Source of the DNA: Bacillota bacterium
GTDB taxonomy: Bacteria; Bacillota; Clostridia; Lachnospirales; Lachnospiraceae
NCBI GenBank assembly: GCA_023411225.1
Contig: JAEYPA010000088.1
Coordinates: forward strand, 1-9,532
DNA: 9,532 nucleotides
Direction: 5' to 3'
Position 1 is the first letter of the stretch. The number at the start of each line of letters is the position of its first letter. This document shows positions 1 to 5,785 of this stretch, piece by piece. The position numbers were made by a program, and so were the translations under genes. The notes beneath the pieces were generated by a model that was given only the letters and a program-made list of their open reading frames with translations, had not been told where the DNA came from and did not search any database.

Positions 1-907
1 CTAGTGCCCGTAAAGCAGATGGTTCTCTATTGGCAAGGCTGCTATTAAATTCTTTGATTGATGAACAATTGCTGTCTTTCAACAATGCTTCCATACTTCC
101 ATACTGTTCGTAACAACCCCTGTTTCCACAGCTACATCTTGGCCCATCACATTTGATACTCATATGGCCAACCATACCTGAGAGCCCTACACAACCCTTC
201 TGAATATTGTATCCACTGGTAAAATCACCTCTTATCTCATTGGAAATCGCCAGAAAATAATATTTTTTACTGTGATTATATAATCCATAAGCCATCTCTG
301 TTAAAAGCAGGCCCATTCGCTCATGCTCTAAAAAAATAGGCAGGCTATATCTCTGCTTTAAGTTATTTTTAAGGTAATTATCATCTATGCCTAACTGATT
401 ACCCTTAAATACGACGGAGCCTTCTTCTCGGTTTATAAAATAATTATCTGTAATTCCTATCGCTGCAATCGAAATATTCTTGCTCTTTGCACACTCCACT
501 AGTTGATCTACTATTTCTTTAATACTATTCATAAACTGAGTTTTGGAATTCACATTGTCAATAAGGACCTTTTTCTCGCATATGGCGCCCTCTTCCGCAT
601 CGTATAGCTGTCCATTAATAAAATACTCTGTAATATGTATACCGATAGCTACCAGCTTACCGGCTGCTACCTTTAATAAAACAGGCTTAGGCCCTGAGGT
701 TGAAGGCTTTACCTCATGAGAATCCACTTCGACTACCAATCCAACTGATAAGAATGTATTAATTATGTTGGTAATACTCATTTTAGATAACCCTAATTGC
801 TGAGCCAAATCTCTTCTGGAACATGCTCCCTGAAAGACTAATATTCTCAGGGTACGCATAAGATTCTCTAGTCTCATACCTTTTTGATTTCTTCCTTCTA
901 GGTTCAT
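1..907 (-). CDS. ROK-family transcriptional repressor, C-terminus beyond left edge
   Basis: The frame is open from an ATG at 907 to the window edge, giving 302 residues of a family usually near 380-400, so roughly the last quarter is missing. Residues 5-62 form a winged helix-turn-helix (CSRRDLAQQLGLSKMSITNI) of the XylR/NagC/Mlc type. The rest is the ROK sugar-kinase fold. Its zinc site is intact: H248 in GMVGHM, then C258, C260 and C265 in RCSCGNRGCYE. The kinase residues are degraded: the usual ENDxN stretch reads LEHERMG (194-200), and the PG..D loop is replaced by ITDNYFIN. It should therefore act as a DNA-binding sensor without phosphorylating a sugar. An AGGAGGT site lies 6 bases before the ATG, and a near-consensus promoter stands directly upstream. 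It may repress itself and the divergent genes at 1010-4023; the ligand is unknown. Family assignment is confident; target and ligand are not. Confidence 0.9.
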   Translation of the reverse strand, partial: MNLEGRNQKGMRLENLMRTLRILVFQGACSRRDLAQQLGLSKMSITNIINTFLSVGLVVEVDSHEVKPSTSGPKPVLLKVAAGKLVAIGIHITEYFINGQLYDAEEGAICEKKVLIDNVNSKTQFMNSIKEIVDQLVECAKSKNISIAAIGITDNYFINREEGSVVFKGNQLGIDDNYLKNNLKQRYSLPIFLEHERMGLLLTEMAYGLYNHSKKYYFLAISNEIRGDFTSGYNIQKGCVGLSGMVGHMSIKCDGPRCSCGNRGCYEQYGSMEALLKDSNCSSIKEFNSSLANREPSALRAL

Positions 908-959
908 AGTCACACCTCCTATAAGCCTTTTATATAATGGTGTATAAGTTTACAATACT

Positions 960-988
960 ATTATATAATCTGATTTTATTAAGGTCAA
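960..988 (-). promoter_or_regulatory. Sigma-A promoter for the ROK gene
   Basis: On the minus strand TTGACC (988-983) is followed by a 17-base spacer and a perfect TATAAT (965-960). Transcription would start near 953, about 45 bases before the ROK start codon. It lies after the stop of the 63-residue gene, so the ROK gene can be transcribed independently. The sequence at the expected start, 949-959 (TTTACAATACT), resembles one at 1234-1244 and could be an operator half-site. Confidence 0.7.
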
Positions 989-1009
989 TTAAATGACTAT
1001 TAATGTTTT

Positions 1010-1201
1010 TTAATGCAGTCTCGCAATTGCTGTCTCCACACGATACTCTGCCTCCTCAGAGGTTTCTCCACCCTGTACATAGGCAATCATTTCTTCTTTC
1101 TCTCTTTCGCTTAAGGCTGAGAACTTTTCCATCGCTGTAACATCCATAGCCAATTTAAAACCAAATCCTACTGGTAATGCTCCAATATCATATACGCTCA
1201 T
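1010..1201 (-). CDS. Small conserved-looking protein of unknown function (63 aa)
   Basis: This short gene has a textbook AGGAGGT site (1214-1208) six bases before its ATG, and I see no competing gene, so I take it as real. The protein begins MSVYDIGALPVGFGFKLAMD, a hydrophobic glycine-rich stretch. A charged amphipathic part follows, with ALSEREKEEMIAYV near residues 29-42 and a likely second helix (SEEAEYRVETAIARL) near 48-62. It has no cysteine, no signal peptide and no recognised domain. From memory, clostridial genomes carry similar small proteins with a GFG-LAM-type start and an L-SE-EK helix, but I can give no name or function. It sits upstream of the ROK gene on the same strand, 102 bases from its start, and divergently from the FIST gene. 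Confidence 0.72.
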   Translation of the reverse strand: MSVYDIGALPVGFGFKLAMDVTAMEKFSALSEREKEEMIAYVQGGETSEEAEYRVETAIARLH

Positions 1202-1276
1202 GATAGTACCTCCTATTGAACTATAATACTTTATTTACAGTATTCTCTCTATTCTATGAAATTATTACTGTTCCAT

Positions 1277-1299
1277 CAGATGAAATGGCCATTTCACTG
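1277..1299. promoter_or_regulatory. Palindromic operator candidate in divergent spacer
   Basis: TGAAATGGCCATTTCA (1281-1296) is a perfect 16-base palindrome. Allowing one unpaired A at 1280, the dyad extends to CAG...CTG at 1277-1299. There is no T-run on either side, so it is a better candidate for a protein-binding site than for a terminator. It lies about 16 bases upstream of the -35 of the FIST promoter and about 80 bases upstream of the 63-residue gene. The outer TGAAA/TTTCA half-sites resemble CcpA catabolite sites, but the spacing is two bases too long and the central CG is absent. The binding protein is unknown; ROK and CcpA-type regulators are the obvious candidates. Confidence 0.5.
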
Positions 1300-1314
1300 T
1301 ATAGAACTTACTAG

Positions 1315-1342
1315 TTGTAAGCAATATTGTATAAATTATAAT
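1315..1342 (+). promoter_or_regulatory. Sigma-A promoter for the FIST-aldehyde dehydrogenase operon
   Basis: TTGTAA (1315-1320), a 16-base spacer and a perfect TATAAT (1337-1342) point to a start near 1349-1350, about 40 bases before the FIST ATG at 1391. The flanks are very AT-rich, so other weak -10 boxes (for example TATACATAT near 1361) cannot be excluded. Confidence 0.55.
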
Positions 1343-1390
1343 TAATAATATCAGTTTAATTATACATATATAACAAAAGGAGGTTTTATA

Positions 1391-2557
1391 ATGTTGAAAG
1401 CAAATGTTGGTTCTAGCACACTGGCTGATGCTAAAACTGCCGGTTTTGTAGCTGCAAATACTGCAAAGACAAATCTTGAGGATGTAAAGACCGCTTTTGT
1501 ATACGCAAGTTGTGCATACGATATGTCTGATTTACTGGATGGTGTGAAGGAAGCTCTTCCAGGTGTCCCTATATTCGGTAATACTTCCTTTACCGGTACT
1601 ATCACCCAAGAGGGTTATATCTCCTCTGATCATGGTTTTGTTACGGTCATGGCACTCTCCGATCCAGACATGACGGTTGGTGTGGCTGCAATGGAACGTG
1701 GTGTAGATCCATTCGAAACTGGGCGTAAGCTGGCACAAGCTGCTATGAAGTCTGCTGGTAAGGATTGTGCCCCTGCCTTCTTCCACATGGCAGCTTCTCC
1801 AGCAGAAGAAGAATTCTATCTAAAGGGGATTAGTTCTATCATAGGAAGGATTCCTTTCTTTGGTGGAAGCGCTGCTGACAACTCCATTGCCGGAGAGTGG
1901 AAACTGTATGATAACCATACTGTATTTGGAGATGGAGCTTTAGTTGCTTTCTTTTATACAAACACTCCTATGACCAATCTGTTTACCGGGGCTTATCGTG
2001 AGACCAATGACTTCGGTGTAATCACCAAGGTAAATGGCAATCGTGTCTTGGCTGAGATTGACGGTGTTCCAGCCACTGAAAAATACATGGAATGGACTGG
2101 GGTAAGCAAGGAAGCTGTTACAGGAGGCAATCTCTTAGTAACTACTATTACTTCTCCTCTTGGTGTAAAGGATCGCTTAGGTGATTTGATTGCCATCCGT
2201 CACCCTATGAATGGTAATGAGGATGGTTCTGCCAATATAGGTAGTAACCTTGCTGAGAAGACCTGTATTATCCGTATGGAAGCTACTGTAGATGAGTTGA
2301 TTTCTTCTACTGGAGAAACTTTACGTAGTCTAATTGCCAAGATGCCTACGAAACCAGTTGCTTTCCATCTGGTTCACTGCGGTGGGCGCCGTGCCGGTAT
2401 CGGCGATCGTATCGATGAAGTAGTGGCTTCTATTAAAGCCGCTGCTGGAGACATTCCATTTGTAGTGGAATTCACCTTTGGCGAATACGGCTTTGAAAGT
2501 GATAACAATAATACCTGTGGTGGACTTATGCTTTCCTTTACAGGCTTTGGCGAATAG
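1391..2557 (+). CDS. Stand-alone FIST-domain protein (FIST_N plus FIST_C)
   Basis: The 388-residue protein carries both halves of the FIST sensory fold and almost nothing else. FIST_N covers roughly residues 30-210, with the strand-turn motif GVPIFGNTSFTGTIT (58-72) and the hallmark PFFGGSAADNS (155-165). FIST_C covers about 215-385, with RVLAEIDGVPATEKYMEWTG (218-237) and the terminal FTFGEYGFESDNNNT (361-375). FIST domains are predicted to bind small ligands, perhaps amino acids, and are often attached to histidine kinases or other signalling outputs. Here no output domain, signal peptide or membrane segment is present, so it should be cytoplasmic. AAAAGGAGG lies 7 bases before the ATG. The aldehyde dehydrogenase gene follows after 29 bases with no terminator between, so the two are co-transcribed. 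It could sense or deliver a metabolite for that enzyme. The family call is firm; the role is inference. Confidence 0.88.
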   Translation: MLKANVGSSTLADAKTAGFVAANTAKTNLEDVKTAFVYASCAYDMSDLLDGVKEALPGVPIFGNTSFTGTITQEGYISSDHGFVTVMALSDPDMTVGVAAMERGVDPFETGRKLAQAAMKSAGKDCAPAFFHMAASPAEEEFYLKGISSIIGRIPFFGGSAADNSIAGEWKLYDNHTVFGDGALVAFFYTNTPMTNLFTGAYRETNDFGVITKVNGNRVLAEIDGVPATEKYMEWTGVSKEAVTGGNLLVTTITSPLGVKDRLGDLIAIRHPMNGNEDGSANIGSNLAEKTCIIRMEATVDELISSTGETLRSLIAKMPTKPVAFHLVHCGGRRAGIGDRIDEVVASIKAAAGDIPFVVEFTFGEYGFESDNNNTCGGLMLSFTGFGE

Positions 2558-2572
2558 AACAACTCTATGAAA

Positions 2573-2586
2573 GGAGGATATCCTCT
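2573..2586 (+). promoter_or_regulatory. Palindromic Shine-Dalgarno of the aldehyde dehydrogenase gene
   Basis: The ribosome binding site AAAGGAGG is part of a perfect 12-base palindrome, GAGGATATCCTC (2574-2585), ending one base before the ATG. In RNA, GGAGG could pair with CCTCT around a four-base ATAT loop, hiding the Shine-Dalgarno sequence. The stem is only 4-5 pairs and could be accidental. Confidence 0.35.
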
Positions 2587-4023
2587 ATGAAAATGTTGAT
2601 TAATGGAAAGGCAGTCAATGCCTCTGATGATAAAGTGATTGAAGTAACCAATCCTGCTACTGGTGTGGTGATTGATACGGTTCCTTCTGCTACTGCAGAA
2701 GATGTAGCTAGTGCAGTGGCTTTTGCAAAAGAAGCACAAAAGGTGTGGGCTAAGGTTCCGGTTTATGAAAAAGTAGAGATTATGATGAAGTTCTTGGAAC
2801 TAGTGGAAATGAATAAAGAAGATCTTGCCAGAACACTATCTGATGAGACAGGAAAGCCTATTGTAGAGGCACGGGCAGAGATTGGTAACATTCCTATTGC
2901 CTTTCAGGCATTTTCCGAAAAAGTAAAACACCTGTATGACGAGGTAGTTCCAGCAGGTCTAGAGGCCGGACAGGAGAAAACTATTCTCTTTACCAGAAGA
3001 GAACCAATTGGTGTTGTTGCCTGCGTAATACCATTTAACTTCCCTTGCGATTTATTTGATCAGAAGGTGGCTCCAGCTTTACTAGCTGGCAATGCTGCCA
3101 TTGTGAAGCCTTCCACCGATAACCCTCTTACTCTTTGTATGCTGACTCATCTGTTAGCAGAAGCAGGAGTTACTCCTGGTGCCATCCAGATAGTAACAGG
3201 CCGTGGTTCTGTAGTCGGTAGTCTTCTATGCTCCAATCCAGATGTTCATCTGGTAACCCTTACGGGTTCCACTGAGGTAGGAATTGAAACTGCTAAGGTT
3301 TGCGCTGCTAATCTGACCCATGCTGCATTAGAGCTGGGTGGCAATGATGCATTTATCGTTTTAGAAGACGGAGATGTAAACTTAGCAACCGATGAACTAC
3401 TCTGGGGTAGGATGTATAACACCGGCCAGGTATGTTGCGCCTCCAAGAGATTCTTAATACATAGAAGCAGAGTGGAGGAATTCACGAATAAAGCGATTGA
3501 GAAGATTTCTGCCATTAAGCTTGGTATGCCGGCTGACGAAGACACCAGATTAGGCTGTCTGATTAGTGAAAAAGCTGCAATTAAAGTAGAGAAACAAGTA
3601 AATCTTACTGTTGATCAGGGTGGAAAAATTATGCTTGGTGGCAAGCGAAATGGTGCTTTCTACACCCCTACTGTAATCGGCAATGTTCCAAAGACAGCTG
3701 ATGTTGCGAAAGACATGGAGATCTTCGGACCGGTGGTCCCTATCATTACCTTTGATACCATGGAAGAGGCCATTGAGATTGCCAATAATTCAAGCTTCGG
3801 TCTCTGTGGCTGCGTTTTCAGTCAAGATATGAAGAAAGCAATGCATGTAGCCAATGCTTTGGAATGTGGAGGAGCAGTCATCAATGGTGCCAGTTTCTTT
3901 AGAAGTTTCGAGATGCCATTTGGCGGCTACAAATTCTCTGGTATCGGAACAGAAGGCGTTATGTCTACCTTTAATGAGATGACCAGAACCAAATCCGTTG
4001 TCTTAAAAAATATATTAATGTAG
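2587..4023 (+). CDS. NAD(P)-dependent aldehyde dehydrogenase, succinate-semialdehyde dehydrogenase-like
   Basis: At 478 residues this is a full-length member of the classical aldehyde dehydrogenase family, oxidising an aldehyde to an acid in the cytoplasm. All catalytic landmarks are present: oxyanion-hole N151 in PFNFP, coenzyme K174 in KPS, the GSTEVG turn (227-232), general base E249 in LELGGN, nucleophile C283 in GQVC, and E378 in EIFGPV. The E249-C283 distance of 34 matches the family. T177 follows KPS where NAD-preferring enzymes usually carry glutamate, so NADP use is possible. A second cysteine, C284, adjoins the nucleophile. I cannot assign the substrate; succinate-semialdehyde, lactaldehyde and other short aldehydes are all possible. 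It is second in an operon with the FIST gene, and a hairpin terminator follows 23 bases after the stop. Confidence 0.92.
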   Translation: MKMLINGKAVNASDDKVIEVTNPATGVVIDTVPSATAEDVASAVAFAKEAQKVWAKVPVYEKVEIMMKFLELVEMNKEDLARTLSDETGKPIVEARAEIGNIPIAFQAFSEKVKHLYDEVVPAGLEAGQEKTILFTRREPIGVVACVIPFNFPCDLFDQKVAPALLAGNAAIVKPSTDNPLTLCMLTHLLAEAGVTPGAIQIVTGRGSVVGSLLCSNPDVHLVTLTGSTEVGIETAKVCAANLTHAALELGGNDAFIVLEDGDVNLATDELLWGRMYNTGQVCCASKRFLIHRSRVEEFTNKAIEKISAIKLGMPADEDTRLGCLISEKAAIKVEKQVNLTVDQGGKIMLGGKRNGAFYTPTVIGNVPKTADVAKDMEIFGPVVPIITFDTMEEAIEIANNSSFGLCGCVFSQDMKKAMHVANALECGGAVINGASFFRSFEMPFGGYKFSGIGTEGVMSTFNEMTRTKSVVLKNILM

Positions 4024-4046
4024 ATAACTCCCCTTCCGCATAATAA

Positions 4047-4099
4047 AAGAAGCAATTTTAAGGTCTTCCTTTCTGGATCTTAGAATTGCTTCTTCCTTT
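4047..4099 (+). terminator. Long hairpin terminator of the FIST-aldehyde dehydrogenase operon
   Basis: Arms at 4047-4065 and 4076-4094 pair over 19 positions, two of them G-U, around a 10-base loop. The outer part reads AAGAAGCAATT / AATTGCTTCTT. The stem starts 23 bases after the aldehyde dehydrogenase stop and is followed by the pyrimidine-rich CCTTTATAT. The T-run is broken by CC, so it may be a moderate terminator or an RNA 3'-end stabiliser. Confidence 0.65.
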
Positions 4100-4145
4100 A
4101 TATCCGTTAGAGGAGCCCGTAGTAGAGCTACCCTATCTTACATCA

Positions 4146-4174
4146 TTGATAATAACGGAATTATATGGTATTAT
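4146..4174 (+). promoter_or_regulatory. Extended -10 promoter of the racemase gene
   Basis: TTGATA (4146-4151), a 17-base spacer and TATTAT (4169-4174) match sigma-A elements. The spacer ends in TGG, giving an extended TGn -10. The expected start is near 4181, about 26 bases before the ATG. Confidence 0.6.
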
Positions 4175-4179
4175 ATGGA
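4160..4179 (+). repeat. Tandem 10-base repeat over the racemase -10 region
   Basis: ATTATATGGT (4160-4169) is followed directly by ATTATATGGA (4170-4179), with nine of ten bases identical. The copies lie about one helical turn apart and cover the -10 element. They could be paired binding sites for a regulator, or simply duplicated promoter sequence. Confidence 0.5.
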
Positions 4180-4206
4180 GAAATGATTTAGAAAGGGGAA
4201 GCTATC

Positions 4207-4902
4207 ATGAAAAAGCTTGGAATACTTGGAGGAATGGGGCCGGAATCCACACTATTATATTACAAAGAAATTGCCACTAGGTTTAAAGAAAGAGATAAAA
4301 AAGGATATTTCCCAGCATTAACAATAGAAGTTGTTAATATGTATGAAATGTTAGAATACTGTTATGCAGAAGAATATGATTTATTGGCCGATTATTTATT
4401 AAAAGGAATTTATAATCTAGAGAAATCTGGAGTTGATTTTATAATATTAGCATCTAATACCCCACATGTTGTTTTTGATAGTATAAAGGAAAAAGCACAT
4501 GTTCCATTATTAAGTATCACAGAACCTACCTATCAAGCCCTCCAGTCAAAAGGAATAAAAAAAGCGTGTTGGCTAGGTATAGAATTTACAATGGAACAAC
4601 CTTATTTTAGAAAAAGATTTATAGAAAATAATATAGAAATTGTTATTCCTAGTTTAGAAGAACGCAAATTAATTGATCATGTAATAGCAACGGAACTAGA
4701 ATTCGGAATTATTAATATGATTTCTAAAAAGAGTATAGATAGTATAATCAATCGATTGATTCATGAAGAGAACATTGAAGCAATAATAATGGGGTGTACC
4801 GAATTACCCTTAATGTATGCTAACGAGGAGCTTCCAGTTCCAATTTTTGATACTGTACAATATCATATAAATGGAATCATTGACTATATGTTTGAGGAAT
4901 GA
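4207..4902 (+). CDS. Aspartate/glutamate racemase family protein
   Basis: The 231-residue protein begins MKKLGILGGMGPEST, the standard opening of the aspartate/glutamate racemase family, and matches its usual length. Other landmarks are LASNTPH (81-87), WLGIEFTMEQPYF (122-134, like the family's LGT-FTMEQ) and GCTELPL (196-202). Members interconvert L- and D-amino acids with two opposing acid/base residues, usually both cysteine. Here C197 is present, but the first position is serine (S83). From memory, an E. coli relative with Thr/Cys at the matching positions acts on L-substrates, so this enzyme may also be one-sided or may have another substrate. AAAGGGG lies 8 bases before the ATG. The gene is visibly more AT-rich than its neighbours and has its own promoter, which suggests a separate history. 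Its stop lies 31 bases from the converging IclR gene. Confidence 0.88.
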   Translation: MKKLGILGGMGPESTLLYYKEIATRFKERDKKGYFPALTIEVVNMYEMLEYCYAEEYDLLADYLLKGIYNLEKSGVDFIILASNTPHVVFDSIKEKAHVPLLSITEPTYQALQSKGIKKACWLGIEFTMEQPYFRKRFIENNIEIVIPSLEERKLIDHVIATELEFGIINMISKKSIDSIINRLIHEENIEAIIMGCTELPLMYANEELPVPIFDTVQYHINGIIDYMFEE

Positions 4903-4933
4903 AAACAAAAAGCAGCTTCTCCCCTCAACCCTA

Positions 4934-5692
4934 TCACTCACTGTACCCCATTCGCCTGGAGATAGCTAAGGCTGCCTCCTTGAGTTTCTCTACAATGACA
5001 GGAATTCGCTCATCTGTAATCATCGCCACCGTACCACTGGCACTAATAGAGGCAATAGCATCCCCTTTATAGTCAAAGACCGGGGTCCCTATACAACGTT
5101 TTCCCTCTAAGAACTCTTCATTGTCCATCGCCCATCCCTGTCGTCTCACCATTCTAAGATGCTGCTTAAGCTCCCATGCACTTTGAATCGTATTGTGGGT
5201 AAAAGGTTGAAAGACTAGATCCTCTAACACATCTTCCAATTCCTCTCCCGAAAGGCAGGAGAGAAGACATTTCCCCATAGAAGAACAGTAGGCTGGGGAT
5301 CGTTGCCCCACCTTGGCATAGACTTTTGTGGCTGGATACATCTCCAACTTTTCAATATACACTACATCTGACTCCTGTAAGATACCCAGATGCACAGTTA
5401 ACTCCAGTTCCTCACGCAAGGTAGAAAGTATAGGCTTTGCTTCTGTCTGAAGCTCCAACCCATTAATGTGGGTACTTACAATCTCATATAGCTTCACACC
5501 AATGGTATAGGCATTATTCTTGTCTTTCTCAACATAATGTCGGTTATTGAGATCTCGTAACAAGCGATATGCAGTAGATTTGCTTATTTGGCTCTTTTTT
5601 GAAATCTCCGCCAAGGTCATAGGCCTCTGAGATTGTGCCAACAACTCTAAGACATCAAAACATCGGTCAAGTACTCGAATACCTTCTTCCAT
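4934..5692 (-). CDS. IclR-family transcriptional regulator
   Basis: I start this 252-residue protein at the ATG at 5692, because GGAGG (5705-5701) lies 8 bases before it. The upstream in-frame GTG (5707) overlaps that site, and the ATG at 5698 would be only 2 bases away. Residues 4-60 form the winged helix-turn-helix, with MTLAEISKKSQISKSTAYRL (25-44). Residues 75-250 are the effector-binding domain, with the family landmarks AYCSSMGKCLL (134-144) and CIGTPVFDYKG (200-210). IclR proteins usually control small catabolic operons and often themselves, binding organic acids or aromatic compounds; the effector here is unknown. It converges with the racemase gene. The lipid-synthesis fusion gene ends about 90 bases upstream on the same strand, so read-through from that operon is possible as well as its own promoter. 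Confidence 0.92.
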   Translation of the reverse strand: MEEGIRVLDRCFDVLELLAQSQRPMTLAEISKKSQISKSTAYRLLRDLNNRHYVEKDKNNAYTIGVKLYEIVSTHINGLELQTEAKPILSTLREELELTVHLGILQESDVVYIEKLEMYPATKVYAKVGQRSPAYCSSMGKCLLSCLSGEELEDVLEDLVFQPFTHNTIQSAWELKQHLRMVRRQGWAMDNEEFLEGKRCIGTPVFDYKGDAIASISASGTVAMITDERIPVIVEKLKEAALAISRRMGYSE

Positions 5693-5751
5693 TTTCATTT
5701 CCTCCACCTAATTTACTCCCTCTTTACTCATCCTCACTTGTTACTTACTGC

Positions 5752-5760
5752 ATTATAGCA
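5752..5760 (-). promoter_or_regulatory. Extended -10 promoter of the IclR gene
   Basis: On the minus strand TGCTATAAT (5760-5752) is a perfect TGn-TATAAT extended -10. No good -35 lies 16-18 bases upstream, as is common for extended -10 promoters. Transcription would start near 5745, about 53 bases before the chosen ATG. Confidence 0.55.
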
Positions 5761-5785
5761 ATGAAACATTACATATAAATACAGT

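Noticed and set aside
1281..1296. Canonical CcpA catabolite-response element
   Set aside because: Half-sites match, but the palindrome is 16 rather than 14 bases and the central CG is missing; kept only as a generic operator candidate.
1360..1786. Minus-strand open frames of 81 and 84 codons over the start of the FIST gene
   Set aside because: They lie antisense to a clear FIST coding region, have no ribosome binding site and show no domain-like sequence.
2374..2739. Minus-strand open frame of 121 codons across the FIST/aldehyde dehydrogenase junction
   Set aside because: It is antisense to two well-supported genes, rich in Ser/His/Arg as expected of an antisense frame, and has no start signals.
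4086..4280. Plus-strand 64-codon frame starting in the terminator hairpin
   Set aside because: It runs through the racemase promoter and overlaps the racemase start out of frame, with no ribosome binding site.
4903..4933. Possible terminator between the converging racemase and IclR genes
   Set aside because: On the minus strand AGAAG-CTG-CTTTT followed by TGTTTT can form only a five-pair, mostly A-U stem, too weak to call.
5693..5707. Start of the IclR protein at the GTG at 5707 or ATG at 5698
   Set aside because: The GGAGG ribosome binding site lies within or directly against these codons and is correctly spaced only for the ATG at 5692.
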